A DNA stretch of 64,000 bases, from NCBI GenBank assembly GCA_963556695.1, contig CAUWAG010000012.1, positions 744,001 to 808,000 of the forward strand. The letters are read 5' to 3'. This DNA comes from Anthostomella pinea. Taxonomy: Eukaryota; Ascomycota; Sordariomycetes; Xylariales; Xylariaceae. The notes under the pieces are model-generated. The model saw nothing but the letters and a program-made list of their open reading frames with translations, ran no database searches and was not told the origin of the DNA. A program made the position numbers and the translations under genes. Below are positions 11,076-23,075 of this stretch, piece by piece (position 1 is the first letter of the stretch; each line of letters begins with the position of its first letter).

Positions 11076-11974
11076 CTCCCTGAACGCCACGGTGGCTGGT
11101 GCGCCATTCAACACAAAGCTACGCTGGGTGCCATGGTAATCCTGCAATACGAAACTATCGGACTTGGCAGAGAAGACGAGTAGCAAGGAGGTGGACAGTG
11201 GTTGCTGGATCAAGCTGACTGGGAGTTTTTGCCTCGTGGTTGTTAAAGAATCTCAATTCTTGGCCCTACCTTAACTTGAAGAAAAACAGAGCCGGGTAAA
11301 TAGACATAAAGTGGTCAAGCGGACGCGTTTGAAGACGCGTTTGCTCTGTGACAGCGCTGACGTCACACAGCCGCAAAAAGCCCTCCCGATGCCTGAACGG
11401 AACCTGACAAGAGCCTCACCCGCAGGCAAAAAGCCGTATTTTTAAAGTGAAAGATTATTAAAATGCTATTTTTTTCTGGCGAACTCTTGGGCCTTGCTGG
11501 CGAGGGAGGCTCGTGACACTGATAGGGCAGGAATTTATTCATGATCTAGTTTCTGCCCATAGTTTATGTTGGGAGGCACGACAATGGAAGATGGTAAAAC
11601 TGGTAATGTATTATTATTATACGTTCCAAGGCGGCAGCGCAGAAGGGCTGGATAGCTATGGCTACGTATCCAAGGCTGCCTGGCAGCCGGTGGCACCTGC
11701 CAACACATTCCTTTAGAATCGATGTGTTCTCACCATAGACAGGGGCCAAGGTTCAGTTGTCGGACAAACTTCTTGTGGAGTTCAGGCGTCAAAGGCTTGG
11801 TCAAGCCGTCAGCGGCCATATCATGTGCAGAAACATGTTTATATACAGCATCTATAAACCCTGGCTGCCTATCCTGCCAAGCAGGCAGACAAAGGTAACA
11901 GCAGGTGAAAGCCCTCGGGGTGACTCATAATCCAACACATGTGCCGCCGTGGCAGACCCCAGAAGGCCCCGCAA
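11076..11974. other. Non-coding, no clear feature
   Basis: AT-rich patches and short ORFs only. I see no gene, RNA or clear repeat. Confidence 0.45.
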
Positions 11975-12060
11975 GGCTTGAAAACCTACTATATAAAGCT
12001 GGATAGCCATCCTCAGATTTCGAGTACGTCTTGTGCCTTGCGTCTTTTATAAAATCCCAC
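11975..12060 (+). repeat. Copy of a promoter-like segment
   Basis: ACTATATAAAGC followed by GAGTACGTCTT and CTTTTATAAAATC matches 41950-42035, immediately upstream of the zinc-finger pseudogene. It is probably a duplicated 5' region without its gene; the ORF at 12033-12443 shows no zinc finger. Confidence 0.5.
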
Positions 12061-12489
12061 CAAGAACTCAGGACAGCACTCCGACATACCGGGCAATAAC
12101 CTCCAATCCCTCTCTACAGCAGCTGCCCTTGCTGGCGATTCATTCTCTGATCGGCACAATGAACGAATGTCCATACCCTATCTTGCCACGGTTGATGTTC
12201 TGCGTGGATCTCGGGCGAATCTCTCCAAATGAGACAAAACCGCCAGGAAGCGGCTCAATTGACTTATGCCACGGGTATCACTGTCCTAGACATAGTCAAC
12301 GTCCAGCCTGTCACGAATGGGATCCGGAAATAAACACCAGAAGATCTTCAGTGGGGCAGAGATGCACAGGGCATGTGACCCACCGAGAAGATAGATCATC
12401 AATCTATACACGCTCAAAGGGCGAAGTAAAAGAACAACAATAGAAAACACTGAACAACATAGATAATCTAAACTCGCTTACATCTAATA

Positions 12490-12770
12490 GATCCATGCGA
12501 TTTCAACCCTTAACCCATCTATACCGAGACCAACATGTATAACTAGATAAGAGATTAGATACTGTTGGATATCATACCAGGCTGAGGCTTTCGGGGCTGA
12601 ATGCTCTAATGGGCTTAGCTTCAGGGCATTCAGCTGGCGCCATTATCGTATGATTATCAGGTCACCCTGATGGCACACCTGTACATATATATGGGGGCTT
12701 CTCCCCCAGAGATCTTCTTCTCTTTCCTTTCAAGATAGAACACTTTGAAATCTCACAGATACCGGATTAT
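12490..12770 (+). repeat. Repeat interrupted by the solo LTR
   Basis: The segment starting TCCATGCGATTTCA matches 58395-58480 (TCCATGCGATTCCA and onward). At 58470 the sequence runs uninterrupted through AGATTAGATACCGGATT, whereas here a 195-bp LTR splits it after GATAC. Confidence 0.75.
12563..12757 (+). mobile_element. Solo LTR with 5-bp target-site duplication GATAC
   Basis: Begins TGTTGGATATCAT and ends AAATCTCACA (TG...CA), flanked by GATAC at 12558-12562 and 12758-12762. The empty site is present at 58466-58476, which fixes both boundaries. It contains a TATATATATGGGGG region and the motif CTTCTCCCCCAGAGATCTTC. A truncated relative lies at 15912-16007 and a related family member at 39463-39676. 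Confidence 0.9.
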
Positions 12771-13000
12771 GAGGTCACTTAGCCAGACCTTCGAGTCTAC
12801 CTAGATTTCCTGATCCATCCATCTATAACATCATGAGCTTAACCCCACACTCGAGTATTATGATTGATTGATCAAGCCTCTTCCAGCAATTTAAGTATTT
12901 TAGATCATAATACTCGAGTATAGGTCAAAGTTATGATGTTGCTGATGGGTTGATTGGGAGGTCTAGCTAGACCTGAAGGTCTGGCTAAGTGACCTCACAA
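12767..13000. mobile_element. Foldback MITE-like element
   Basis: The left arm (GAGGTCACTTAGCCAGACCT, through ACTCGAGTATTATGATT) is repeated as its reverse complement in the right arm (ATCATAATACTCGAGTATA through GGCTAAGTGACCTC). The arms are about 110 bp each around a short centre at about 12885-12905. Single-arm relatives occur at 31853-31965 and 58483-58600. No transposase is present, so it is probably non-autonomous. Confidence 0.8.
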
Positions 13001-13930
13001 CCTGTTGAATGGGAGCCGGAAACAGACACCGGAAGATCTCCAGTGGAGCAGAGACGCACAGGGCATCTAACCCACCAAGAAGACAGATGATCTGCATCTT
13101 CCCAAGCCTCGCCGCCACGTGTTAATTGTCGCATGGTAAGCTCGTGCCCTGCCAAAGGCAAGTGTATCAGAGCACTGCGATGGCAGACTTGGATGGCGAT
13201 GATGTTGGTGTGGGGGATGCCGTAGACGGTGTTGGAATACGTGGAGGTGTTCTAGACACCTAGCTTAACATAAGGAGACCACCCCCTTGGGCGCTCGGCA
13301 CCCCCGTTCTGGGCTTATGTATTAGGAGCCGAGGGCTTTACCTTAATCGCGCGGGCTTCTAGCCATCTTCCTATGCACAACGACCTACGAGAATTCGGGT
13401 CCGTCAGCAAGCCCCTGTCGAAGAGGAGGACGACAGGCTATAAGGGGCGTCTGTGTTTATCTAGATCTTGTCCTGTGCGAGTGTGCTACTATAGGTTTTA
13501 ACTGCACTAGCAATATGGTACTCCCGTCCATTGCTAGCGTTTACATTCATTGTTTCTTAGTCTGCTGGTGTGCCCTTTCTAAAACAGACCGACTCACAGA
13601 CGTTGACTAGGTATGTGTCTTCGTGCTTCCGAATGAAGGGCCCCCCACCGCTCTCGGTAGTGAGCTAGAAGCTCCCAGTGGGCCATCTGGCCAGGTAATT
13701 TGCAGATGCACTATAGTCGATAGAATGACTCATTCGCCAACAATTCTCGACAGGGCTTACCTGAGGGCGCGGGGCCGTTTCGCTGTTCTGCAGAATGCGG
13801 GGGGCTGGACAGGACCAGACGGAAGAGAACTTGTAAATGGGTATGTCATGGTTTTCGGCCATTGAGGGCCCCATTAGGCTGCCACCGACTGTCTTCCGTT
13901 TCTAGGATACGAGGAGTCAAAGTTGACTTG
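13001..13930. other. Non-coding, no clear feature
   Basis: Contains a second copy of the GATCTCCAGTGGAGCAGAGA-type block (about 13035-13110), also seen at 12335-12410. Otherwise there is nothing recognisable; the 80-residue ORF at 13623 has no domain. Confidence 0.45.
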
Positions 13931-13939
13931 TTATTCAAG

Positions 13940-14140
13940 ATGACGCGGACTATACGCATTGAAAACATCACACATCCCGGCAATCTTCCCACTCCTACTC
14001 TTCTAGCTCGGATGACTCATAGGCATACCGTAAGCCAAAGGGCCTGTCAGCCTACTAATGCAGACACCTTGGATCTAACCGTTTCATACAGGGGTTAGGT
14101 ACCGGCCTTACTGTCATTGATAACCAATCGTTTTCAGGAG
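13940..14140 (+). repeat. MITE-like 3' portion
   Basis: GGATGACTCATAGGCATACC, then CAGACACCTTGGATC, then the end CATTGATAACCAATCG matches the right half of the complete element at 23615-23900. Confidence 0.6.
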
Positions 14141-14185
14141 CATCTTGTTAAAAGTCGCTGTTGATCAGTCATAGTTAACCATTCC

Positions 14186-14585
14186 TTTGGGGTGACCGTC
14201 AAGTGGATCCCTGGACACAGAAATATCGATGGCAGCGAAGCTGCTGACGTACTAGCAAAAGAAGGTGCTATGCTAGAAACGGAAGCGACGAACCTTCCCA
14301 CAATCTCTTGGGTAAAAAGAGATCACAAGAGGAAGGGCAAGAGAGAATTCAATCAATGGTGGGAAGGTCAATCAGAACCTAGGTATCAAGAAGTATACTC
14401 GCATGCGGTAACTAAAAGGGACCTTATATCTTTTAAAAGGAGCACTTTACATAGACTTCTAGCGGCTAGATCTAGACATGGCGACTTCGCTAGATACCAC
14501 GAACGTTTCGGGCATACAGACTCGAATGACCACTGCAGCTGCGGTGAAAGGAAAACACCGCAGCATATTTTCTTTTGCGAATTCC
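14186..14585 (+). pseudogene. LINE RNase H / C-terminal fragment
   Basis: Begins abruptly at GGGGTGACCGTCAAGTGG and encodes the end of an RNase H domain (VKWIPGHRNIDGSEAADVLA) and the following C-terminal region with the cysteine-rich CSCGERKTPQHIFFC motif. It closely matches 35100-35510. After CE at about 14585 homology is lost, so both ends are truncated. Confidence 0.85.
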
Positions 14586-15911
14586 ACCCCCCTCTGGCAG
14601 AGCAGTCCGCGGTTATCAATCTCCAATTCGTAAGCATTATCCTCGATCCGCTAGCAAGGTATTAGATCCGCGACCGGCATAGTCAAGTCGTTCAGCTTAT
14701 AAAGATACTTGTAATTGACTATGGCGAATAGATAACCAAAGGCACCACCGCGAACTTCTTGGACAGTCCTATTCTTCACCCTCGACTCGATACGTCTTAT
14801 CCATAACCTTCGCTCCTTGCTCGGCTCAAGTCGAAGAAAGGAAGTTATGGTCGATCAGATCGTTCTGCCCAAGCGAACTATAGTTCTGTGCAAGGACGCG
14901 TTGGACACTCGCCGCTCGCTCCTCCCACCCAGCTTCCAGATGTTGAAACCTTGGAAGAGTCAGCCGCGCTCGAAGCATATGTCGGTCATTATCTACCCTT
15001 GTTTCATGCAATCCTTCCTGTTGTGGTTATTAGAATCATCAGTCATTAACCCCTGTTTCTGATAATGATTGGTTACCACTTTGTGATTCTCCAGCCTGAT
15101 TTGGCAATTAGGCAATCATGGGGGCAACGCTGTCAGTCCACCAAGTTGGCTAACCCGCAGCAAAAGGTGCTCTCACACGGCAACCAATTGTGCAGTGTTT
15201 GGCATTGTAGACCGAAAGTCGCGTCGCGTTACTCCTCGGCTCACCTCTTGTCTGTCTATCATTTTTATAAACGAGATACATGAGATAACCGAGGCTGGCT
15301 ATGAATCACTCATGACCACTCATTTACGTACGTGTCAGACACTAGGAGACCCCAAGCTGGGACGCTAAGCTCGTTTTACGTGCTGCTCACAATTCAGTTC
15401 CAACCCGTAGTTCAACTTCTGTTCACGATCCAGTCCCTGCTCATGATCATGTTTCATCTTCCTTAACTGTTATCCAACTAATCCCATGATCTCCATTGCC
15501 ACCTCACGTAGGTATGCAGTACAGCCACCCTCCGAATAAGAAGGCGCCTGCCGGGTTTGAATGGTCAGTCCTTGAGGAAGAGGCTCGACGGAGCATAGCT
15601 GAGCGACTCACTAGACGCGGGTAAAATCATACACCGATCATCGAGAAGGAGTAGACCTGCCTAATGCGACTCGTAAGGGACCCTGAAGCCGTTTCGCCAT
15701 TACTCCGATTTCACCATATCTTTTAGTTCGCCTTCCTGATCTCTCTGAATACCATACCAACAATACCAATTCCATGAGATTGGCAGCGGAAGGCGATTGT
15801 ACGCAACGACAAACAGACATCACGCACCAATAGTGTCTATACGGGTAGCCGACGTGTTGGTTAGAGAGCGCCTCGACCGGTATACCAATGTTTATATTAG
15901 CTTCTTTTTAT
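14586..15911. other. Non-coding, repeat debris
   Basis: Holds an ATGATTGGTTACCACT block at 15065 (MITE terminal-repeat word), a GTGACCACTCATTT-like inverted module near 15305-15335, and a degenerate run of CTCATGATC/CACGATCCAGT words at 15385-15455 resembling 18030-18110 and 24225-24330. No gene is visible. Confidence 0.45.
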
Positions 15912-16007
15912 CCTGATGGCACACCTGTACATACATATGGGGGCTTCTCCCCCAGAGATCTTGTTCTCTTCTCTTCCCTTTGAATATAGAACGCTTTGAA
16001 ATCTCAC
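15912..16007 (+). repeat. Truncated LTR, 3' part
   Basis: TCCTGATGGCACACCTGTAC through TTTGAAATCTCACA matches the last 95 bp of the solo LTR at 12563-12757. The 5' half is missing. Confidence 0.8.
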
Positions 16008-16043
16008 ACAAGGTACCTTGTATCCTGGTCCGTGACCCATCCG

Positions 16044-16927
16044 TCATTGTGGCTGGAAAATGTGTTGAGGAGGCACAGCTACGTCTCGTTGACTCCTTCC
16101 ACCAACTTCCCCAATCGTTTCGCGATCGTTCTCGCGAGTCTGAGCCCGTCTATGTTTCCATTTCGCATATTCAGAAAGCATAACAAGCGTCAAATCATAA
16201 GTCGTAAGGAAAGTACAGGTAGCCTGTAAGGTAAGCATTGGTTTGACACCAGGATGTGAGTACTGACCAGGAGTTCATCTGCCATAGTTGAGCAGCGCTG
16301 CACTAGTATGGTCAGAGATAAGGCTCCTACTTGGACGAGGTAGTGCACTGCAAGGATGGCTTTCTCTCTTTGGTGATCTTGGACGACTCTTGTCCACTCC
16401 CACACAACCCACAGCCAGAACGACGCAAGTGCAACTTGATACAAGGGGCGGCCCCATGCCGGGTACCATGATTCGATTTTTGTCCCAATGCCAAAGCACA
16501 GGCAGAAAGTGCCTAAGACACAGATTAGGGGAAGAGGAGAGAAAGGCCTCTGGCCGTGTCTCCAGGTCCCTACTGCTAGTAACGTCTTATGGCTGTCAGT
16601 CATATAGAGTATGCACTACAGGGCTCGACTTACTTCACGTATCATGCTCCAGAGAACTGCCGTTCCGAAGAACCAATCTGGCCAATATCCGCTCTTCAGA
16701 CATGAGAGGATTACAAAGGCAACCGTGAGCGACGTGCTCAGTGCCGCCGTTAAAGCTACAGCAACTGTGTATGGGCGCCTGTACAGGACCCTCACCGGAA
16801 ATGGCGGCTGGTGAGATACTTGACTTAGGAGCCTGAAGGTGGCAATCAAGCTTAGAATTGTAATCGAGCTCTCAATAGCAAGTGCCGTGTAGATGACCGA
16901 GATTTGAAGGATACTAGGACTTTCCAT
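16044..16927 (-). CDS. Multi-pass membrane protein, unknown function
   Basis: Exons 16927-16639, 16512-16268 and 16223-16044 join in frame to 237 residues. Hydrophobic segments include TALAIESSITILSLIATFRL, YTVAVALTAALSTSLTVAFV, WFFGTAVLWSMI, PLYQVALASFWLWVV and a LVQVGALSLTILVQ segment; the C-terminus is charged. The first intron uses a GTGAAG donor and CTTAG acceptor, chosen because it keeps both membrane segments in frame; the second is GTCAGT...TACAG (44 nt). The pattern RPLYQVALASFWLWVVWEW fits fungal integral membrane proteins of unknown role. A decayed paralog lies at 27455-27960. No motif suggests transport or enzyme activity. Confidence 0.62.
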
Positions 16928-18711
16928 GATGTGTCAACTTATAAAAAACTGGCGCCTTATTTCACAGTATAACAATGACATCAAGGAGGTTAGGGCCCCT
17001 TGATACGTACTTATAGCTAAGCACGAGAAAACTATAAACAGTACATCATTAGGAAGAATCGGGGTCGGGTCAATCGGTCTCCGATAAATAGCTAAAGCTT
17101 TTGATCACGGATGCAATGCAGTGTCACCGAGCGCTTCGCATGGTTGCCAACAAGATTCAGATAAAGCCAATCAAGCCTGCAACTCAAATTCATGCTGCAT
17201 TTAGAGCCATACATATAATATATTGCCGATTTCACCAGGGATTGGGATGGCACGCTCATTCGCTGGTGCACACGGACACAGATCTATGCATGCATCACAG
17301 CTATCTGTTTAGGCACCCATTCCTCCAAGAGGTTCACGCTATGATAGAATCGGATGCCTGAACCACAGTTCGAAAGCGGATGATCGATGGCTGCCGGCAA
17401 TAACCATCCAAACCCGGCGGGTGCCTTCTGGTTACCAGGGTGGCTGTACTGCATATCTGGCACTGGATCACGGGGATTAGTTGGACAACAGCCAGGGAGG
17501 ATGCAACCAAATCGCAACCTGGGGGTATTTCCGTCAACCAGTGGGCTATTGCCTACAACCCATATGGGTTTCCTAAATCTACGATGGACACTGGGGGCCT
17601 ATTGCGGTAACTTTCATCCGGTCCTTGGTGATCAATCACTTATAAGGGGTAATAGGATGGTCTAGGACATGATGCCGCAGCTTTGTGCTCCAGAACACTA
17701 TCTCTTTTCCTAGCTGTGCTTGAATTCCCAGATCCCCGATAACGTCCCTAGGATGCTGGAAGACTGTGTTATACGATAACATTAAATCGGTTTTGTAAAC
17801 ATGTAGCTACTAGGTCCTACGCTTAATAACTATAGGTTTTAATTACAAAGCTTGGTTGCTAGGTCGCACCTAAATTTAAGAAATCATAGGATATCAAGCA
17901 TTATCATGCAGCCTTCAGCTTGTTCCAGGCCGAAAAGGTGCGCTTAAAACGGTTGGCTCACAACCGCTGTAACTAGGACAGGGTCGGTAGCAAGCAGCTA
18001 TCATCTTTAACATCTGATCCCCTTAATGTTTAGATCTCTGCTCATGATCTAGTTCCCGCTCGCAATGGAGTTCCTACACATGGTCCAGTTCTTCCTCATG
18101 ATCTAACTCACAAGAGCAGGGTGAATGAATACCCATGCCATGATGGCCAGCCGGTGACTGAGATAATATTGGAACCATAAGTCATGAACCCACCCTGCGT
18201 GCCTGATGCACAATCATTCTCGAGACAGATTGGCCCATGGCTCGAAATACCAGTTGATGACGATATTGCAAAGGTATTACAAGAGCGGTCTCTTCCAGAG
18301 AGAAGCCATAATCAGGTGGTATTCTTGGAAAGGATTGGTTACCAACGGCAGTAAGGCTTCAGCGAGTCGACAGCCAACCTATGCCATGACCAACCGGTGG
18401 CTGGGATAATAGTGAGACCATGAGTCAGGAGCAAACCCAGTGTGGCTGGTACCCTATCATTCTCGAGACGACATAGCCCATGGCTCGAAGTACCTCTGCG
18501 ATTTGCGGATGCCTTGCTCGGTCTGAGAATCACCGCTATGACTCAGTTTTCAAACCAGACAGGCACGAAAACGTTTCCAGATAACTATGGGGAGACCCTA
18601 GTAAAACACGAACGTACCAGATAAGAACCACCTTGAAGCCAGTGATACCCCCATACTCGCGCCAACACGGCCCTGTGTAGTCCACGGTCCCTTAGGCCAT
18701 CTACCGTCATC
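16928..18711. other. Non-coding, repeat debris
   Basis: Holds degenerate CTCATGATCTAGTTCC words (18030-18110), a duplicated block described separately, and an ATTGGTTACCAACGGCAGTAA word (about 18335). Short ORFs have no recognisable domains. Confidence 0.45.
18117..18500 (+). repeat. Direct repeat of about 130 bp, two copies
   Basis: 18117-18250 and 18371-18500 share GCCATGA, CCGGTG, CTGAGATAATA/CTGGGATAATA, ACCATGAGTCA-like, CATTCTCGAGAC and CCCATGGCTCGAA blocks in the same order. They are separated by about 120 bp containing a MITE-type ATTGGTTACCA word. Confidence 0.65.
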
Positions 18712-19889
18712 GTGGATATCACCTCCCTCCTCAAGGCCTCCGTCTCAAATGAGTCCTCGGTGTCTCCGGACAAACACTGCCGACCTGCATCAGTACCGCC
18801 TCCCACGGAGACGGCGGCTACGACTACGGCGTACCTTGGGCCCCCGTTATATGATGCCCCTGGCCCCATCGGAGAAGTATTCGGACCACTGACTACTGGG
18901 GCAATAGCGACAGGACCGGGAACCACTGGAAAGCACAGCATGCCGCCTCACTCATTACGATCCCCGGTCAAGAAAAACAGCAAATGGTCCGCCGAGGAGG
19001 ATGCGATCCTCATCAGACTGCGGGAGGCTGGCACGAAGTGGAAGGACATCTCAGAGGAGCTGACCGGACGCAGCGGCATCAGTTGTCGACTCCGTTATCA
19101 GAACTACCTCGTGATGAAAATCGAGTGGGACGAAGAGCGCAAGGACAAGCTGGCGAGGCTGTACGAGAGGTAAGTCTGCTTCAAACCATGATTGAAAAGA
19201 CGTTGAGCGGACCCTGCCCTCTGCATCAGAAGACAGCGGCAGCTCATAGAGGAGCCCAGATAAAACCTGGTCCCGTTTCAGGGTCGACGATCACAGAAAC
19301 TAACAAACAGTCAAGATTCAAACACGATATGTGGGCCGAAATCGCGGAGGAGCTGGCGGTATCGTGGCGAGCGGCCGAGGCCATGCACTGGCAACTGGGC
19401 TACGAAGAGATGTGGCGCCGAGGACGAGTGGTGCACTTTGCGCCTTCGACCAAAAACTACGAAGTCCAGCCGGGCGGCGTCCGGGAATTGCCGCGCCACG
19501 CGCACTCATCCTCCCATGGAAGTCTCCCACGAGACATGGGCTATGGCCGCGGCGCCACGCTGCCCTCAGGACGACCACTCGCCTCGCGAAGAGACAGCCT
19601 GCTCGCTTACCACCACCATTGTCACGCCCCGGCAGAGACATTCGCCTACCCGCACCACGGCGAGCCGCTCGCCCCGATTCAGACGTGGCTGCAGCCACAG
19701 GGCCCGCCGCCTCCACCTCCTTCCCGCCAGGGCGGTAGCATGGTGCTCCCTGGCGTGGCCGAGATCACCACGGGCGTCAACCCATACAGCACTCCGGTAT
19801 ACTCGGCCAGCGCCCCCAGCGCCAGTCCCGCTCACAGCGCCAGGACCGCGGTCCCGGGTCCGTACATACAGACCCGGCAGCAACGGTAG
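18712..19889 (+). CDS. Single-Myb/SANT DNA-binding protein
   Basis: Two exons, 18712-19169 and 19316-19889, join as ...LARLYER-FKHDMWAEIAEEL to give 343 residues. The Myb/SANT repeat lies at about residues 91-133 (KWSAEEDAILIRLREAGTKW, then SCRLRYQNYL), followed by a conserved helical region (MWAEIAEELAVSWRAAEAMH) and a long Pro/Ser/His-rich tail with PPPPPP. This arrangement is common in ascomycete Myb-domain regulators and implies a nuclear transcription factor. The frame opens at a GTG (VDITSLL) where related proteins begin MDI-; no in-frame ATG precedes it before a stop. The start codon may therefore be mutated, or a non-AUG or upstream exon may be used. Confidence 0.75.
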
Positions 19890-19943
19890 CATGGTGGCCG
19901 CTACACGCAATGTCTTCGCCTTATCTAATCTGTGCCCCCGTGA

Positions 19944-21461
19944 ATGGTGATTGCTTCGGTCGAGCACAGGTATGCGAACGGCTGGCCCGTTTTAGAATGC
20001 ATCAGCGCCTTTGAGAGACTTGCACAGGTGGCTTTCAAGCTACTAGAACCGTGGATCCGGATTCCATTCCTTTCGGAGCTCTGCCAGTTCATCACTTCCG
20101 TCCTTTCTGACAGTCGGTATTCGGGCCAGGAGCTCGAGAAGATCCTCAAAGAAGTTCTAGGCACGCGAAGCATCGTGGAATGTTCACAGGCAAGCGAAAT
20201 GGGTGCCAAGATCGGGATCCCGGTGGCTACTGTCCAAGATAGCAGAGCTTGCGTCTTCACGAGCTATAATGGAGCAGGAGAGCGACCAGGAAGTTCAGGT
20301 GGTATGTTGACCAAGATCAATGAAATGGACTGGAATCAATATACTGATTAACATAGATTATCAGATTATACCTCCTAGTTGTGGCCTCCGGCACATCCCT
20401 CTGTGGGAGATGTAAGTGGTTCAAAGACGTCCCTATGTACACATTGCGGTGCTAACGTTGGGACGAACCCAGAGTCATGTGTGCTACGGCTGCGCCCTAG
20501 TAAGTTGTGTGGCCAGTCTACATTGCAAAGTTAACCAATCTCCAGCTACTTCCCTCCCAGACATATTGATAACCTAGGAACTTTCCAAGACGGCGGCGTT
20601 GTGTTCAACAACCCGGCTTCAATTGTCGTACGTGAAGTCTCCCAAGTGTTTCTCACGATTGCTGAACCGAGTCTTGTCGTATCATTTGGGACAGGCCAAG
20701 CAAAGCAAGATGGCTTGTTTGTAGCACGGCCAGACGGCTCTTGGCGCAACTCATTTCTTGTAAGGGCATTGAGAGCTATGCTGCAATCATGGAGCTCCAA
20801 GAGGGCGTGAGAGCAATTAATAAGTCATCACAAGGTAGGCAGTAACACCGAATTTTTCCGCTTTGATCTTGAGTTCGAAGGTCCCGGACCATCGCTAGAT
20901 AACCTATCACGAATGCAAGAGGTAGCGGAGCTAGCTCGATCAACCATGGTCCGGTCGCCGGAACTAAAGAAGGCCGCTCGCTGCATAAGGGCCCAACTGT
21001 TTATATACGAGCTGCATCCTCTCCACCCGTTCCGAATGCGGCACGGCGTTTTTGAATGTACTGGTTACATATCATGCCGCCTAAGGACCAACAGTCCGGA
21101 ATATATGGCGTTACGGTCGCTATTGCACGAAGCAAGCGCTTTCTTTGTCGTAGAGAACCGAACTTTTGCCGTAGACCTGGAGACCAGACCCGGCTCTGTA
21201 GTAGATAGAGACACCGGCCAACAAGTCTGTTTCGCAGTAGACAGTCGGCTAAGTCCCATCAAGATCGGACTACGAGAGGGAGCGGAGGATGCTTGTAACA
21301 TCAGCGGGTCCCCGTTTACGTTGCAGTGGCTCCTGCATGCGCAAGGCCTCGACACATGGTTCGGAGCTCCGAATCACAGAAAGAGACCGGCCGACGGCGA
21401 AGCTGGTGAAGATAAGGGCACCAAACGCAGAAGACGTAGCTTCCTGGATGCGTGTGTTTAG
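19944..21461 (+). pseudogene. Patatin-like phospholipase, 5'-truncated with a nonsense codon
   Basis: Segments 19944-20301, 20357-20411, 20473-20499 and 20546-21461 join in phase. Homology runs from NGWPVLECISAFERLAQVAF through PVATVQDSRACVFTSYNG and APYYFPPRHIDNLGTFQDGG to the C-terminal helical region. The patatin catalytic Asp motif (DGG) and the NNPA block are present. The N-terminal part with the glycine-rich loop and GxSxG nucleophile is absent; the sequence starts just after where it should be. A TGA at 20808-20810 interrupts the frame before EQLISHHKVGSNTEFFRFD, where a Trp is plausible. Without the catalytic Ser and with the stop, it cannot make a working lipase. Confidence 0.8.
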
Positions 21462-21612
21462 TGAGAGAATATGAACATGCTAGTAGGCGGAGACTGGGGA
21501 ACCTGCAACCGAAAGGATGGTGATGCCACCCATACCACCATGTACCTGACCACGACTGTTTCCAAAGGGAGGACCGCTAGGACCAAACACACTACAAACA
21601 TATTTAGGTTAG

Positions 21613-23075
21613 TCAAAGAGCCGATGGAGCTAAGGACAGGTAAATCGCATACATGGCTCCATTTTGGTCAGGTCGGAACCTGGGCTGGTTGTAGATGGTG
21701 GGAGACAGACCAACACGCGGGGTACCATAGGCGCGAACTTTATATCCCTTGGTTTTGAACTGTCGACAACCCGAAGTAGCACACTTAAGCTCTTTCTGCG
21801 CTTGAGTATCAGCATAGCGGATCTGCATAGGCAGACCCTCACAGCCGAGTTTGACTCCATTGAATCTTTCGATGATCTCGTTGCACAACTCACGAGACTC
21901 GAAGCTAGGAACATTGTCAGGATTACCAGGCTTGTTGACGGTATATGGGAATTGAACTTACCGGGCGAATCCAACACAGCGGCTGTTACCAATCGAGTCA
22001 CAGAGAATCTTACTAGACAAGATCGTGTAGCCTAGGAATACCGCACCAAGTTCCTGTAATTGTCAGTAGGCTTATGTTTAGATGGATAGTGATATAAACT
22101 CACGGCTTCGATCAATGACTTAGGGAGATTAGAGATGTAGAGGTTGGTAGAATAGTCATTTCCTTCAGCCTTCAGTCTAGAGTTAAAAGACTCCTGAGCC
22201 ATGCTAGCATGTGAAACAGTGCAATGATGAGTGCAGCAACAGTCTCCAGTAGTGCGCACTCGTGCAAAGTCAAATTTATAACAATCACCCGTGGCAGTAT
22301 CAATGATAGCCTTGGAAGTCTCGACGTTGCCAAAGCGCGGGGCATACTTCAAAAAAAACTTGTCATCGGGAATCGGGTAAGGACCACAAAAGTAGAGATT
22401 GCGATTGCCAGGGATGTGGTTGACCAGCCTCTGGTCCAGGGTCTTCTTCATGCTCTCCTGTGGAGTGAAGATGGCAGGGACAGCACCCGGGATGGCGCGC
22501 TCCCGTCGAAGCAGTGCATGATGGCCACGACCAAACGGCATCGAGATGTCGTAGAAACCCTTAGGCTGCTGAACAGCACCGCCAGAAATGATTTGCTGGG
22601 CCGAAGGAGCCATGTAGCTTGAGCGATCGAAGACAGAGACGCGTGCAGCCGGATCCCGAGTAGGACCGAAGAAGGGCATGGCAGGTGTGGGCTCGTTGGT
22701 CGGGTACAAGAATCGATGATTTTCCAAAGCCGGAACATCCTTAGCGCTATTATCAGAGCGTCCAGCCATTGTATCGGCATGACCATGAGTTTGGAAGAAG
22801 AGCGGGTAGGGCATGTAGGTAGAGTAGTTTCCATGGGCAAGGTAGGGAGCTGTAACAGCGGTGTTGGGATCGTGAGTTGGTCCTAAGACGAAGCCGGGGG
22901 CTCTAGAAGGAGCGCAACCGCTAGCGTCGACAACTTGACCATCCGGCATGGTCATGTGAGGATTGGCCATTCTGAAAATAGCACCATGGTGGCCAATGGC
23001 ATCACCGCGGGTCGACATCTGCACAGCCTGGTAGTGGGCAGGAATAGTTTCAGCCGCGTGGGAGGACGTCAACAA
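21613..23075 (-). CDS. RNA-binding protein with two RRM domains
   Basis: Exons 23075-22104, 22053-21962 and 21904-21613 join in frame (451 residues). Introns are GTGAGT...TACAG and GTAAGT...CCTAG. RRM1 is at about residues 226-300 (RNP2 LYFCGP) and RRM2 at about 311-388 (NLYISNLP, then VGFARFES). A low-complexity region rich in Pro/His/Met precedes them. The layout matches fungal cytoplasmic RRM proteins of the MSSP type, which regulate mRNA. The RNP1 of RRM1 (CYKFDFARV) and the stretch CCCTHHCTVSHASM look degenerate, which could mean decay or a diverged paralog. The extreme N-terminus is uncertain: the frame opens at a TTG, so a short upstream exon is likely. Confidence 0.78.

Noticed and set aside
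18984..19315. Upstream part of the 301-residue ORF reaching into the Myb exon 1
   Set aside because: This stretch is an alternative frame of exon 1 plus the intron; only the part after 19316 is coding in that frame.
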